Positions 12,759 through 25,065 are shown, counted from the stretch's first letter. The stretch: DNA of 64,000 bases from Cystobasidium ongulense (GCA_022835595.1 BQUP01000011.1:191319-255318), one strand, 5' to 3'. Made by a program: numbers and translations. The notes: a model not told the origin generated them from the sequence alone.

Positions 12759-13943
12759 ATGTCGGCCGGATCAGCCCTGCTGTTCGAAACGCCCGTTTCC
12801 CACTTCGAGACTCGCCTTCACCTTCATCACGGCGGCGGCGGCACCTTCGGGCTGGCGATGGACCCGACGAGCGGCAGCAACAGCAACAACACTGGCAACA
12901 GTGCATTCTCAGACGATGACTTGATAGCTTCGTTAGCAGGTTTTGCAGTCGAGGGCCAGACAGAGAGGGATCTCGCAACAATAAAGTCGATGCTCTTGTC
13001 CCAGCACAATCACCACCATTCCGGCAATCATAATCAGCAGCAATTCACACACAACAGCTACAACAGCAGCAATGGAGGGACAAGCCACTGGCCTATGGCT
13101 TCACCTGCTGCTACCACAGCATGGTCGTCCTTTCAGTGGAACCCAGCATCCGGTCAACCTCCCCCAAATACACCGACACTGTCGAAATCAATGGAGCTGT
13201 ATGGGAGCAGCGCCGGGAATCAGCAGCAACAGCAGCAAGCAGCAAACGAGTACTTTGGAGGAGGCTTCTATTCGAGTATGCATAGCAGTCAAGGGAGACG
13301 GAGAGACGTAAGCTTGGAGAGGCCGCATATGCTGAGTTCATCTCGCAACGCATCCAGACACGGTCGAAGTGCCTCTATCACATCGTCGGTCAATGCAGAC
13401 GACCACAACTCGGTGTCGTCCACTACACCAGGCTCATCGCTGTCTAACGGCTTCGATATGGACATGGAGGAGGAGATTACACCTACGAACGAAGCTGGTC
13501 CCAGCAATGGCAATCCACCGGCGTTTATCGTCCAGCAGCAGCAGCACTATCTCCAGCATCAGCCACAGGGCATGAACGGCAACAACGAAAGCAACAGCAT
13601 CGGGATGGAGGACATTCAAGAGGACCGTTTGAGAGAGTCGATGGAGGATCCAGCATCTATTAAGCATTGCTCCTCGTCGTCGACCTCATACCCTATCTCG
13701 GCTTCGTCTGCATCACACTTCGATAGCCGGACGGGAGATTCAAGCTCCGGAGTCGCCGGGGTGGCGAACAAGCAATGGAAGAGCAATACAAGCACTCCTC
13801 CTATACCGTCGAACCACAACAACCAAACACACTCTAGACCTCACTCTTCCAACTCGTTCCATCAACCCGCTTCGCCGCCTCAGACGAGAAGCCGATCCAG
13901 ACAGCAACAGCAAGCAGCGGCTTTGAGGTTCACTAGTCCATGA
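12759..13943 (+). CDS. Gln/Asn/Ser/His-rich hypothetical protein
   Basis: Uninterrupted 394-codon reading frame starting MSAGSALLFETPV. I recognise no family. Composition is strongly low-complexity: Asn/Ser runs near residues 35-50, a His/Asn/Gln patch (HNHHHSGNHNQQQ) near 85-97, a QQQQQQ tract near 155, another Gln tract near 260, and an Arg/Gln-rich C-terminus (SRSRQQQQAAALRF). One segment with ordinary complexity (FSDDDLIASLAGFAVEGQTERDLATIKSMLL, about 50-80) could be a short helix and is the likeliest conserved motif. CAG-type codon runs underlie the Gln tracts. The profile resembles intrinsically disordered regulatory or RNA-associated proteins, but that is only a compositional guess. 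A Met at residue 34 is an alternative start. Confidence 0.65.
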   Translation: MSAGSALLFETPVSHFETRLHLHHGGGGTFGLAMDPTSGSNSNNTGNSAFSDDDLIASLAGFAVEGQTERDLATIKSMLLSQHNHHHSGNHNQQQFTHNSYNSSNGGTSHWPMASPAATTAWSSFQWNPASGQPPPNTPTLSKSMELYGSSAGNQQQQQQAANEYFGGGFYSSMHSSQGRRRDVSLERPHMLSSSRNASRHGRSASITSSVNADDHNSVSSTTPGSSLSNGFDMDMEEEITPTNEAGPSNGNPPAFIVQQQQHYLQHQPQGMNGNNESNSIGMEDIQEDRLRESMEDPASIKHCSSSSTSYPISASSASHFDSRTGDSSSGVAGVANKQWKSNTSTPPIPSNHNNQTHSRPHSSNSFHQPASPPQTRSRSRQQQQAAALRFTSP

Positions 13944-14941
13944 TCTAATTGCCTAATCTACTCGGATAGATCAGCCGGACGGTTGCCTCCGACTTGACCT
14001 GACCTCGATAACGTTCAGTTGAAGATAATCCGTCTATTACCATCAACTGCTGCCATCGGTATCTCTTGCCGCATCCACGCGCAAGTCATCCCTTATGGCG
14101 CCTGTCATCTCTTCATGATCGTCGTTTTCCAGGGTAAGCCTATAGCCCGGTCAATCACACCTTGGGCGCATGGCATGTTACTGACGCCAAAATGCCATTC
14201 TTTCCTGCGTCGTTCTCATTTCCTTCAGGTCACACCAACAAGCGATTTATACGCTAGATCTATCACTGCTTTCGATTTGCTCAAGATACAAGTACTCCTT
14301 TTCTATTTCTTCAAAATATGTAGCCCCTCTCCCCCCACTCTTTTAACACAACTGTCGCCAACATTATTCTATTACGGCTCGCACAAGTCTTCTAGTATTC
14401 GTAAATTTCTTCCTTAGTGTTCCTCAGTCTTTTTCTTTTCCTTCAGTTTTGCTTTCCGTCCAAAAACGAGGTCGCTGCGTATATCAAAAAACTCTTTGTA
14501 TTAGTATCATTAGCTATTTGAATTCACATCTCCGCCTTCTTTTCTTCTTCTTTCACTGCACTGTGTACACGGGATGTTGTGTATGATTAGCTGTTAGATT
14601 ATTCATTAGATGTGGCACCTTTTTTACGCTATAACATCGCAACTATCGCGAAAATCGTTGGGAACCAAGTAATGGCAACGATAACATTGAAATATGGCTT
14701 TCTGCTTTGAGAATTCTCCTCTGTTGCCCAGCCTTGCTTTCACAACGTCTTGTCATTTTGCATTCTATGAGACACCTTTGTACATTGCGGATTTCGCAAA
14801 TATGTAAAGTATTACATTGGCTAGGCCCGCACAGCCGATAGAAAGAGGATGGATACAGGTCGTAAATCAGATCGTAAATGATTGGTCGTAAAGAAAGAAC
14901 TAATGTAACACAAGCTTGGAACGAAAAGAACACGAGTCCAT
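13944..14941. other. Intergenic region, pyrimidine-rich
   Basis: Lies between two converging genes. Strongly T/C-rich on the plus strand between about 14290 and 14560. I see no coding signal, tRNA or repeat array; most likely two 3' UTRs. Confidence 0.5.
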
Positions 14942-17621
14942 TTACAAAGCTACTCCATACATAACTATTTCGATAGAAGTGGGACTTCTCTTTAAAGTGG
15001 GACCAACATCATTGGATTTCTTCCTGATATGTTCACTTGCACTTTGAGATCGTTTAGACCTCGTTCTAGTGGACTCTGTATATCTCTTTGCTTGAGGAGT
15101 CGAAGTATTTGAGCTTAGATTACTATTCTGACTTTTCGATAGGTTATTATCGGGCGTTCGCTTGCCTTCTAGTGTAGATGTAGGACTGGGTGGTAAGCTC
15201 GTCTTCGCTGTAGTACAGCTACCTCTCCGCCTCAAATCAAGCGCTTCGCTTGTACTCGATACTGAGGTTTCTCGCGATCTCGAAGGGATGGAGAATGTAT
15301 CGCTGGTAGGAGTGGGTGTAAGACCAGTACCACTATACCCTTCATCTATGCTTTTATTCCTTCTTCTAGCACTAGCAGAGCAGATACTAGCTGTAGTGCT
15401 TGTATTGAGCAAGTCAACACCGACGGGAGCTCCATAAGAAGAAGGGAAATGATATCTTCTACTCGCTCTATTACTTCCAGTTGAAGAAGTCGAAGCTCCT
15501 AATTGTTCCGCTTCTAGATCACGCTTGGAAGGTGAGATAGGTTGTCTGTATGACCCAGGCTCTAGCTTGGAAGTAGGTAGACTTCTTGATCTTTGAGATG
15601 TATAGAAATGTGTCTGTGCTTCTGTCTGTGGTGGTACGGCTGTATGTATTGAGTCGTTCGAATCGGAAACACTGGGTAAATTTAATGGAGGAGGACGTGA
15701 TTTTCCTGGTCTGCTCCCGCCGTAAGTGCCACTCGAAGTGCCGAGAGCAGTTGGCATTGATGATCGTCTAGCGAATGCCATTGGAGTTGTAGTTGAAGCA
15801 CTTGCGGTGGAAGTTGAAGCTGTTACTCCTCCTTCGATACTACCGAAACTCGCTTCGAAGGGATTGTAAGAAAGTCTCGACGGCAGACCTGGAGATTGTG
15901 TTTCCGCTGGTGTAGAAGGTGATTGAGTGCATGTTGTCGAACCAACCGAATCGTCAACTTCAAGTGATGGCATAGGTGAAGGTGGTAGCGGCTTTGTAAT
16001 TGGTGCGAACTTGCGCCGAGCAGCAGAAGGGAGTCGTAAGAAAGGATCACATTCGCTCGAAGGGCTTGGAGAAGTTGGGCAAGGTGTATCGATACTTCCT
16101 GGTGGTAGCAGCAGATCAGGAGTGAATTGAGATGGTGAAGGGGGGGCGATATAGCTTGATGAGTATGATGAAGTTGAAGATCGCTGTGAAGAAGGGCGGC
16201 TCGGATCATCGCACAGTAAAACGAAATCTTCCAGTAGAGTAACCCAAAGTTGAGTCATTCTAGCTGCTTCATCTTTCGAATTTGAAGTCAAGTTACGTTC
16301 GAATGTTGGGCGAGTCTTCTTCCGAGACTCGACGACCACGGGTACAGTATGTTTTAGAGTACTATCGGCGGGGTCACTCTCGTAAACAACGCCAAGCTGT
16401 GAAGATCTTGAACGTTGATGCTTATTCATAGGTATCGAATGCAGACTTGCGACAACAGAAGAGTCAGAGCGTCTCTTTGAACTGCGTTTACTTTCTGAAG
16501 AATCTCTTTTCCTGCCTAGACCCATCCATGCGAATTTTTTATCGTCAAAAGGTGAGTAGCCAGTACGATCTTCTCCTCTATTGGCCTGAGGTGAGTCCAG
16601 CGAAGGGGCGAAAAGATTACCGAGTGAAGGATCTCCTAGTTTCAGGCGAGGTAGATGAATTGGATTCGAGAGTACGGAAGAAGCGGCTGATGATGCACTC
16701 TCGCCTCGAACATGGCCTGATTGACGGGACGAACCGTGCGAAGAGAAAGAAGCTGATGATGCTGGCGCTGATGCATTGAGTGGGAGGGGTGGTAATTCTT
16801 TCGTCAAAGATTCTGTATCACGTGTTGATGAAAGGCCAAGAAGCAAAGGATAACACAAAATCGACATTAGACACCTGTTTTCGTAAGGCTCCATGCAACC
16901 GTGTGAGCTTACCTAGGCTAGATCTCCTATCTTCTGGCACATCAGACGATGTGCGGACGTGCATGCTGCTGTCCTTGGCTTTTATGTTTAGAATATTCAA
17001 GTCTCGCTCGATGGACGTGACGGCCGCCGTGTGCAGCCTCTCGCGTGCTGTTTCCGTAGCACTTGATCCCGAAGCAGGACGTGCTGCAGAGATAGCTATC
17101 GTTGCTCTTGAGATACTCGCTGCAGCTGCTGGAGAGCAAGAAGCAGTGTTGTTCTGCCGAGAATGTCTTGCTGCGTCGCGAAATTCGGGGGCTGTCGCTG
17201 CTCCCCAACGCGTTGGACTTTCGGGTAGCAAGAAAGAAATTTGCTTCGATGATGCACTTGATGCGGCTGATGAACTAGTACGATGATTTGAAGCTCCTTC
17301 TGTCTTTGTGCCTTGTTTCCCTTCTATTCCTGCAGAGATGGAAGATCGAAGGATCGGCTTCAAAGGTGGTGGTGGTAGTGCTTTCACCAGCTTAGGTTTT
17401 GTTGATGGGGGTGAAAGCGAAGCAGTGAAAGCTTGCAAAGAACGAGCTAGTTCGAGTGGGAAGTCGACGCGATTGTTGTTGCCGCTTGGCTTGATGTTGA
17501 TATCGTCCTGACTGCGGTTGGCACTGCTATCATTCACTCGGGACTCATTGCGGTGGCCTCTCGTCTCGTCCTTCCTGCTGCTATTACTAAAGGAACGCGA
17601 ACGCGCTCGAAGCTTCATCAT
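14942..17621 (-). CDS. Ser/Thr/Pro-rich hypothetical protein, 859 residues
   Basis: Two exons, 17621-16913 and 16812-14942, joined in phase by a 100-nt GT-AG intron (2580 nt). The start at 17621 (MMKLRARSRSFSNSS) is the first in-frame ATG after an upstream stop. No family recognised. The N-terminus is basic and Ser-rich. Proline clusters such as KALPPPPLKPIL (near 95) and KELPPLPLN (near 242) look like SH3-type ligand sites. The longest segment with ordinary complexity is DEAARMTQLWVTLLEDFVLLCDD (about 440-465), probably a helix and the best candidate for a conserved core. Numerous SP/TP sites suggest phosphoregulation (inference). It could be a cell-polarity or signalling scaffold, but nothing in the sequence proves that. 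Confidence 0.65.
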
Positions 17622-19248
17622 CTTCGACCCTGCCTTTCTTTCCACTTCTTCTGGACCCAGTATCAACGCGTCCTCATATGTGCCGATGAGTTATGCAGTT
17701 CTTTCCTTGACCTTTCCTGCCCCTAAATTGGTTGATCGACCGGACCGAACAGAAAGTTCGAAAAGGAATGCTGGGAATTGATGGAATGCACTGTGCGCGC
17801 AGCTGCCTGACATTGACAGCCGAGCTTCGCAGTCGTATGCAGCCTTGGTGCACCGTCTCTTGCTTTCCTGCCGTCTTGCAGCACTCGCCAGGGCCTTTCG
17901 ACGAACGAAGGCTTACGGTATCGCAATTAGTGCAAAAGAGATGAACCTTGAGCCAGATTCTTTGGAGAGATGGACAGTTGCGAAGCAAGGCCTGGCAGCA
18001 GTCTGCAGTCCAAGCCTAGCTTGCGGAAGGGAGGGAGAAGAGAAGAAGAGTGCGCGGAGATGTCGTTCCCTTGAGATGCTCCTCTACTCTCAGGCTCTCC
18101 TTCACTTGCACGCGCTTACTTTGTGCTGGCTGGTGAGGCGGCTTGCTAGCCTAAACCCTATCGGCGCGGAATTATTGCGGCGTCCTTCACATCACTGCTG
18201 CGGCGTATGGAGGAGTGCGTGTGCAAGGCAGAGGTAGAGACGACATCACGGTAGTGAAAGAAGGAAATGACACAATGTTAGTAGCACAGATGGAGAAAGG
18301 GGAGAAAACAATTGTCATCAGTCACGCCCTTCAATTTCGACAGGGTCGGCGATCTGTGTTTGTACCTGTCTTCAGGAATTGTGCATCCTTCAGACAGGCA
18401 CCGGAACCTGCTGTCGAACATACTACTGAGCCTAATATCGAGTCGAAGTCAAATTCTATGTTGCCCTTGTTTGTATGACGGCCTGCGCATCATACCGCTG
18501 GCAGGTTTGTACCCAACGCAGCTTTGCTAAGGCCCTTATCGTTTACCGTAGACACAACCTATATGGTGTGAATTAACGGGCTTCGATAACGGTTTTAAAA
18601 CCAAGTCAATTGCCAATGAGGTGAGCGGAACAAGCCACATTTCGCTGTCTCAGGTGAAGTTAATATTATGCGCATCTGATCAATCTTAGTCCCTATCGGC
18701 GTGCAGAATGTCGCTGTTGATAATTGACAGAATGTGTCTGCTTGAGTTGATGTTTTCCCTGCTTGTGATTATTGTCTTGCCTGTTCTATCTATCGATAAC
18801 GTCGACTAACTTACCCATTTACATCGACGATAATGCATAAGTTAGTGCCCGACGCGACGAGAGTTAGAGTTTCACGCGTATAGAGGAGAGTCGATTATCA
18901 CCGCAATAAGTGAAGGCTCCAAATTCAAAAGGACAATTCAGGATTATCAATGAAGGGAACCTATGGAGTAGTCACGGACACTATCGTTCAAGTGTCTAGT
19001 ACTTCATCAGAGCCGCAACTGCCTGCGAGTCGTTGAGAATACGCAGCCCACCCTCCAGCGAGTCGTGCTGTACCTGAGATTGTCCAGCCCGCCGGGAGCT
19101 GAATCTTGTATCCTGCTGCATAGTAGAAGAGTCACATACATGCCTGTCAGCGTCGTGGCTGCGTGGGAGTGCGACACCTATACTTGCAGAGTCACTCAGG
19201 TTCTCCTCCTGCTTTTGCAGCAATCAATTGCACCCAATACCGCACATC
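17622..19248. other. Long intergenic region between divergent genes
   Basis: About 1.6 kb between a minus-strand Ser-rich gene and the plus-strand sterol-transfer gene. No coherent coding frame, tRNA or obvious tandem repeat seen. Probably two promoters with long 5' UTRs; a non-coding transcript cannot be excluded. Confidence 0.5.
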
Positions 19249-21896
19249 ATGACAGTCGTCGAGGCCGTCGTAGTCGACCGCAGTGACATCGCTGCTCCTT
19301 CGTCCAGCACCATAGACCACAGTAGCGGTCCACACGGCCAGCAGCATCCCAAAGTCGCTCATATGGCCCTCCACAATGGAGCTACGCACTCGGCTAGCTT
19401 GATGGACAAGCTATCCATCCGCTCGTCAGACGCTGCCTCGAACACAGAGTCTACCTCGTCCGCGCCCGCCATCATCGAAAAGGTGCGCAAGGTGAAGCTC
19501 AAGGTGAAGGACAAGCTCCACATCGGCAAGCATGGCGGTGACGGCAACGATGACGATGACAACGAGGACGACGACGATGAGTCCTTCCATGATGAAGATG
19601 ACGAGGTGCCGCTCGCAGCTGTGCGTGATCGGTCCAGGACGAGCACAAGTAGCAGCGAAGTCGACAGGACAAACGCACAGCGATACGCAGAGCAGTTCCG
19701 TTTAGCAGACGAGACTGAAGGGAGCAATAGTCCCAGATCAAGCGGTCTCGCTACTCCTCTAGGCGCCGACCATTCCGATGACGATGACGAGAACATCATC
19801 ATTCTGCACAGCGGGAACAACAAGTCTGCTCCGAATCTCCTGCAGAAGGGCAGCGTACCGGGTACACCTGCAAGCTTGAGAGGTGTCAGGTCTCCGCCGG
19901 AAACGAATAATACTGTCTCATCGGCTGCGAGTCTATCGCACGAGAGATCCAGAGGCAGCATCAGCCTGCCGGCGTCGCAGAGTGACTGGAAGCGGAGAGC
20001 CGGTAAGGTTCATTCTCGAATTCATGCCGGCTAGCAGTTCACACCACTAATGTTATTCTTCCATGTCTCAGAATTCCACAATATGTTCGAAGGCAAAGTC
20101 GACGAAGAGGAGCACCTCGTTAGCGATTATGCGTGTGCTTGGGTCAAGGATGTAAGGCCGCTGCAGCAAGCTTACCAAGCTGCAACTTGCTTACTTGCCT
20201 CACTCCATGATTTGCAGATCTTCCGGCAAGGCAGATTGTACGTCGGTGCCTGCAATCTAGCTTTCATCTGTACAATCATTGGCCTCAAGACTAGCGTGAG
20301 TCAAACCGCCTTAAAATTTCGCACCCAACAAACCGACTTTCCAGACTCACTACATATCTACTCGTAGGCCGTCATACCATACGACGATATTGTAAAGATG
20401 TAAGTGCATATTACATGGCTGTAGTAAGTGAATGCTGACTTGGCCGGCTGCAATTAGCGAGAAATCGGTCACTGCTCGTGTCATACCGAATGCAATGACC
20501 ATAACAACATCTCAAGGCGACTCAGTAGGTCTTCGAGCTGAATCTGTCAGCCTGATACCCCCTGCTGATGGTGTTCCGAACAGTATCTCTTCGCTTCCTT
20601 CATGTCCCGAGACGCGTCGTACGATCTGATAATGGACTGCTGGTCTAGCAAAAGCCCGTCAGCTCACGCTGCTTTCATAGCAACCCTAGAAGTAGCTGCA
20701 GAAGCGCAAGTTGAAGCTGGAAAGGAGAAAGATACAATCGATGAAGAGGGTGATAAGACAGTCAACGAGGCGCCATTCTCTGGAGAAACGGCTGCACCTG
20801 CTACTGAACATAAAGCTCATGCAGCTACTGAATGTTCAGGCAATCACTTCTCGGAGACGGTCCTTGATGTACGCTTCCCTTCGGAACCGGAGAAGATCTT
20901 CAAACTCTTATTCCACACTCCTGAATTCCAGGAGAAGGTCAACAGCGACATGGGGCTCACAGGTCAGTGTGGAATCGAGTCAATTAGGCATCACACTTGA
21001 CTTTGCTGACTGGTCATGATTTGGTGAATCCTCTCTTCGCCTTATCAGCCTACGAAGTAACAGCCTGGGCGTCAGAAGGGGGCGGTCTCTCAAAGCGTGA
21101 ATCTAGCTATATCAAGCCACTGAGCGGTAGTATTGGCCCATCAAGTGCTAAATGTATCATCGTGGACGAAGAGCTAGCCAAAGACACTGACAAGGCTTTC
21201 GAAGTCCTATCAATCACAAGGACACCCGATGTGCCATCTGGAGGCTCGTTCAGCGTTCATACTAAAACATGCCTCACCTGGGCTGGAGGATCGAAGGGTG
21301 GATGCAGAATGCTCGTCACAACAGAAGTTGTATGGACCGGTCGCAGCATGGTGAAGGGTAAGTACACACACATCCCCACAAACCATCTTCGAACAAACCT
21401 AATTCGTCCATCCGCAGGTATTATAACTTCGTCATCGATTGCCGGTCAGCGAGCATATAACAAAGACGTCGCCCGGTTGGTCAGACAGTACATTCAGTCT
21501 AACCCTGCCGAATTTGGTTCTCAAGACACGACAGCTCCAGAAGCCGATGATGAGCTCAGCGCTCCTCCTGATATGGATGGGGAGTCTTCCAAAGCTGGCA
21601 TCAGCACAAGCTCCGCCGATGGCAGGCCGACTGGCATGTTTCGCTCCATCATCGCCACGATCCAGCAAAGCGAAGGGATGGCTACGGTCTTACTGGTGTC
21701 GAATATCGCGCTTCTCCTCTTCTTTATAATTTCACTCTTCACCTCTGGTCTACCTGGAAGCAATAAAGTCCAAGTTACAAAGACTGTACTTAGTGAAGAA
21801 GCGGAAAGATTGGCTTTGCAGCGCTTATTGAAAATAGAAACTTCCTGGAAGGGTTTCCATCAGTGTGTCGAAAAGATGGTTCAGGACGCCGCGTGA
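19249..21896 (+). CDS. GRAM-VASt membrane-anchored sterol-transfer protein (Lam/Ysp2-like)
   Basis: Expected to sit in the ER membrane at contact sites and move sterol between ER and plasma membrane, as the Lam/GRAMD1 family does. Eight exons: 19249-20002, 20072-20151, 20218-20295, 20368-20399, 20458-20524, 20584-20962, 21049-21357 and 21418-21896; 725 residues. The N-terminal 250 residues are disordered, with an acidic stretch of consecutive Asp/Glu near residues 102-125. The GRAM domain (about 252-357) reads EFHNMFEGKVDEEEHLVSDY, IFRQGRLYVGACNLAFIC, VTARVIPNAMTI and YLFASFMSRDASYDLIM. The VASt (StARkin) domain starts near 427 (SETVLDVRFPSEPEKIFKLL) and includes SSYIKPLSGSIGPSSAKC. One membrane anchor lies at about 658-678 (LLVSNIALLLFFIISLF). 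The first ATG, MTVVEAVVV, is taken as start. Confidence 0.9.
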
Positions 21897-22150
21897 TCTA
21901 CTAGATACTTCTGTTTCGAAACAAGAAAAAATAAGACCATGGACTTTCTACGTGCATATGCTTTAAGAGTGATTTGTTGTGTAGACTAGCATATTATCTT
22001 TCCTCATATATCTAGCAGTGTAGCATAGCAACTGGCAATACACCCCCCTGCATCAGTTCATCTGTGCGACTTGGCATCTTTGTGCATCATTGCGGCCACC
22101 GTAGCCTGAAATCCGATCTCTGCTGTTTGAAGAAACGCATGGCCCTGTGA

Positions 22151-22691
22151 CTACTCCTTCACCTCCTCAGGAAGCTTGTGTATAACTGAAGAGTCATCTC
22201 CGTATGCTTTAACAAAGCCCTTGATCCCTCCTTCCATGATAAGTACTTCGGTGCTATAATCGCTGTTTTTAAAGGCATCCCTCATCCATCCGGCTGCTCG
22301 TGGACCTCGACCTTGGGAACTTTGGCAGAAAGTAATGACTTGGTCGTATTGACCCAGAGAGCGCACCGCATCCTGACGGGAGGGATACAAGGTGTGTGCT
22401 GGCAAATTTATAGAGGTCTTGACCATGTGACCCTGGGACGGGACGCCCCATCAAGTCCATGCGTTCAGAAACAAGATTACACCAGTCAGCACACAGTGAT
22501 TGAGCTTTGAGACGCCATCATCTTACGGTCAGATCAGATCGTCGAACGTCTACCAATTGGAACTTCGGTTCAGAACTGCCTTGATTCTTGATCATATCGG
22601 CGACCTCTTTTACCGAGACGCGCTTGATTGAAGCAGTATCTTCAGGCTCAGGGTAGCCCAACCATGTTTTGGACGCTTCTGAAGTCATCAT
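22151..22691 (-). CDS. Rhodanese-fold protein (Cdc25/arsenate reductase-like, CX5R)
   Basis: Small single-domain rhodanese-like enzyme of 148 residues. Two exons, 22691-22527 and 22432-22151. Motifs: FQLVDVRRSDLT (end of exon 1), then GHMVKTSINLPAHTLYPS, the active-site loop with Cys91 to Arg97 in FCQSSQGRGPRAAGW, and the C-terminal LIMEGGIKGFVKAYG. The CX5R loop and GRGPRAA context resemble fungal Ych1/Acr2-type rhodanese phosphatases or arsenate reductases rather than thiosulfate sulfurtransferases with longer loops. The substrate is not determinable from sequence. Two adjacent in-frame ATGs occur at the start. It lies about 180 bp downstream of the nucleoporin stop codon, in the same orientation. 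Confidence 0.85.
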
Positions 22692-22872
22692 AAACGTCTA
22701 GATTGTCACTTACGGCGAGTCACTGTAGCTGGTAAGAAGCGAAAGAAGCTCGGCGGCCTCGGCCAAGTTCGGGTGTGATCTCTTCGGTGGCGTGCATGTA
22801 TTGCTTCTAGCTATAAAATTACAACAACAACGCAGACGAGTTAAAGTCACTGTGGAATATATACGTACTACC

Positions 22873-24928
22873 TCACCGCACTGATAAAGGCGGTTGTACA
22901 AGCGGTATCTGGAGTACATCAAACATGTCGGCCTTGAAAGCAGCAAGATCCGCTGCTGATATATCCTCCTCCTTTGGTATCGAATCAGCATAGTCTATAT
23001 TGACCCCAGAGCCGCCGGTAGGAGCAGGCTGAGCTGATCCTTGACCGAAGGGCGAAGATCCGAAGGCTGGCGCTGATGGCTGTCCAAATGCTGGTGCAAT
23101 TGCACCTGCAGCCGACGCACCGAAAGCACTCGTCTGTGCTGGCTGACCGAAAGCTGGCTTTTGAGATGGTGCGCCAAAGGCTGACTGCGAGGGCTGAGCG
23201 GCCCCGAATGCAGAAGTCTGTCCGAATGCAGAACTCCCGAATGCAGACGTTTGAGCAGCTGGTTTGGCTCCGAAGGCTGAGGTCGAGGTAGCTAATCAGC
23301 CGCGTAATAAATGCAAGGTCGGATCGAGATGCATACCTGATGTATTTGTACTTGGCTGTCCGAATGCCGAAGTCGCGGTATTCTGACCAGGCGAAGAGAA
23401 AGCTCCAAATGTGGATGTCCCGAACGCAGGCTTAGCTGGCGTCGCACTCGCTGCTCCGAACGCGCTGGGCTGTCCGAATGCACTTGTAGATGTAGATGCT
23501 GTAGGCTGCCCGAAGGCACTCGTCGAGTTTGCGGCTTGGCCGAAAGGGGAAGGTTGAGCTGGTGCACTTGAGTTGCCGAACGCCGAGTTTGCCTGAGCTG
23601 GCTGCCCGAATGCCGATGATAAAGGTGCGGAGGCTTGCCCAAACGGTGATGGCACGGTGGATGCGGATCCGAAGGCAGACTGCGCTGGGGCTGCGGCCTT
23701 TCCAAAGGGTGAGCTTGTTGAGGCCCCTCCAGATCCTATTGAGGTGAGTATCTTAGTGCTGAGTGCCTAGCCGTGTGTGCGACTGAGTACCTACCGAAAG
23801 TACCAAAGCCAGTCTTGCCAAATGCTGAGCCTTGCGCAGGTGACCCGGCTACAGGCGCGCCGAAAGCACTGGTCTGTCCAAAGGCAGATTTACCAAACGC
23901 TGAGCCAGAAGCTGCAGGTGACCCAAAAGTGCCAAATCCACTTTTTGCAGCGGGCGCGCTGGTGCCAAATGCGCTTGTTGAAGCTGTGGCAGGTGCACCG
24001 AACGGTTTGCCGCCAAATGCACTTCCACTAGCGGGTGCGCCAAAAGCAGAAGGAGTATTATTGGTGTTTCCAAATGGCCTTGATGAGCCGAATGCTCCTC
24101 CCGCTCCACTGACTTGCCCGAACGCCGACCCTGATGACCCCCCCGCATCCGCCTTTTTTGATTGATTCCGTGCGAATCCTACCGCTTGGTCGAGGTTGTT
24201 GAGAACGTTGTTGTATGCCGTATTGACCTTTTGTGTAAGCATCTCTTCGGGCTGTTGATGACTTTATGGACTCAGTATATTTTTTCGCAATAGGTACGCG
24301 AACTAGCTCACATATAGCGACGGATCATTCGCTTGTTTCGCTTTGTAGTAGGCCAGGCGGAGTTCTTCGGGACTGACGTCTTGGCCGCTTATTAGATTGG
24401 GTTCATATTTTGAAGGACCATAAGAGGAGAAAGGCCATATGGGTTTCTCTGTCGTCAAGTCAGTCCGAATGGTGTTGGCGCTGCAGATAAGACCGTTACT
24501 TGGAAACAGATAATGTTCGGCAGCCAAGCAGAAACATACTCGAATGGAAACACGGTCTTCGCGACAGGCTTGTTGAAGTTGCTTGCAGACTGGGTACCAG
24601 GATGCTCACTATGGTAGGTGTCTCACATTAGTCTTTGCACTTGCATGGTCAATGTGCAAGCGATCGACAAGTGCTCACTTCTGGAAAAGCAAGTTGCGCT
24701 GAATCAGTACTGAATATGTCTATTCGCAGTCCATGTGCACCTACTTTGCAACTGGCGCCGAACTTGCACGCTAAAGGCAAAAGCAATTCAATCAGCTTTT
24801 TGCCCTGGTGGCCATCTCGAATGCAAAGGCTTACCGCCGCGCAGGAAGAATTGGCAGCTGCAAGGGTACGAGACGGTCAGCAGGGAGCATGATAAACTCT
24901 TTCGGCCTAAGCCTGCTTACACTGCCAT
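22873..24928 (-). CDS. CCCH zinc-finger FG-repeat nucleoporin (Nup42/Rip1/Amo1-like)
   Basis: Nuclear pore component of the cytoplasmic face involved in mRNA export in the characterised family. Proposed exons: 24928-24921, 24857-24835, 24770-24745, 24680-24679, 24608-24540, 24480-24312, 24251-23795, 23735-23337 and 23291-22873; 1572 nt, 523 residues. The first four exons (8, 23, 26 and 2 nt) plus the start of exon 5 spell MAVCQFFLRGACKFG followed by ASCKNEHPG, a textbook C-x7-C-x5-C-x3-H finger. A short coiled region (PEEMLTQKVNTAYNNVLNNL) precedes more than thirty FG repeats, mostly SAFG, TSAFG and SPFG. The C-terminal motif is AFKADMFDVLQIPLVQPPL then SVR, matching the conserved end of this family. 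Intron 8 is only 45 nt. Divergent from the gene starting at 25066. Confidence 0.9.
24679..24680 (-). other. Putative 2-nt internal microexon of the Nup42-like gene
   Basis: AA, flanked by a ttttccag acceptor and a gtgagc donor on the minus strand. It supplies the two bases that join TGC-AAA to T-GAG-CAT, reading C-K-N-E-H. The upstream 64-nt intron has a CTGAT branch site about 25 nt before this acceptor, and the downstream intron has CTAAT. Confidence 0.7.
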
Positions 24929-25065
24929 CCGTAGTTGTGCACGACCGGTTGGTGTGGAAGCAGCTTCAGCACGCGATCAAGCTGAGCTTAATTGACAATT
25001 GACGACGAAGCCGGAATCTGTGGCTCTGCTTTACGCATGCAATAAAGGATAGACAAAGAGCTGCA

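Noticed and set aside
12759-13943. Gln tracts as evidence of a prion-like or Mediator subunit identity
   Set aside because: Composition alone does not identify a family; no domain supports a specific name.
23773-24165. Plus-strand frame rich in PNA/PKA repeats opposite the FG-repeat region
   Set aside because: Shadow of the SAFG repeat codons on the other strand; the minus strand carries splice sites and conserved ends.
24681-24700. A 20-nt exon (24698-24679) instead of the 2-nt microexon in the Nup42-like gene
   Set aside because: Phase-compatible, but it inserts six residues into the C-x3-H part of the zinc finger and its acceptor lies only a few bases after the apparent branch site.
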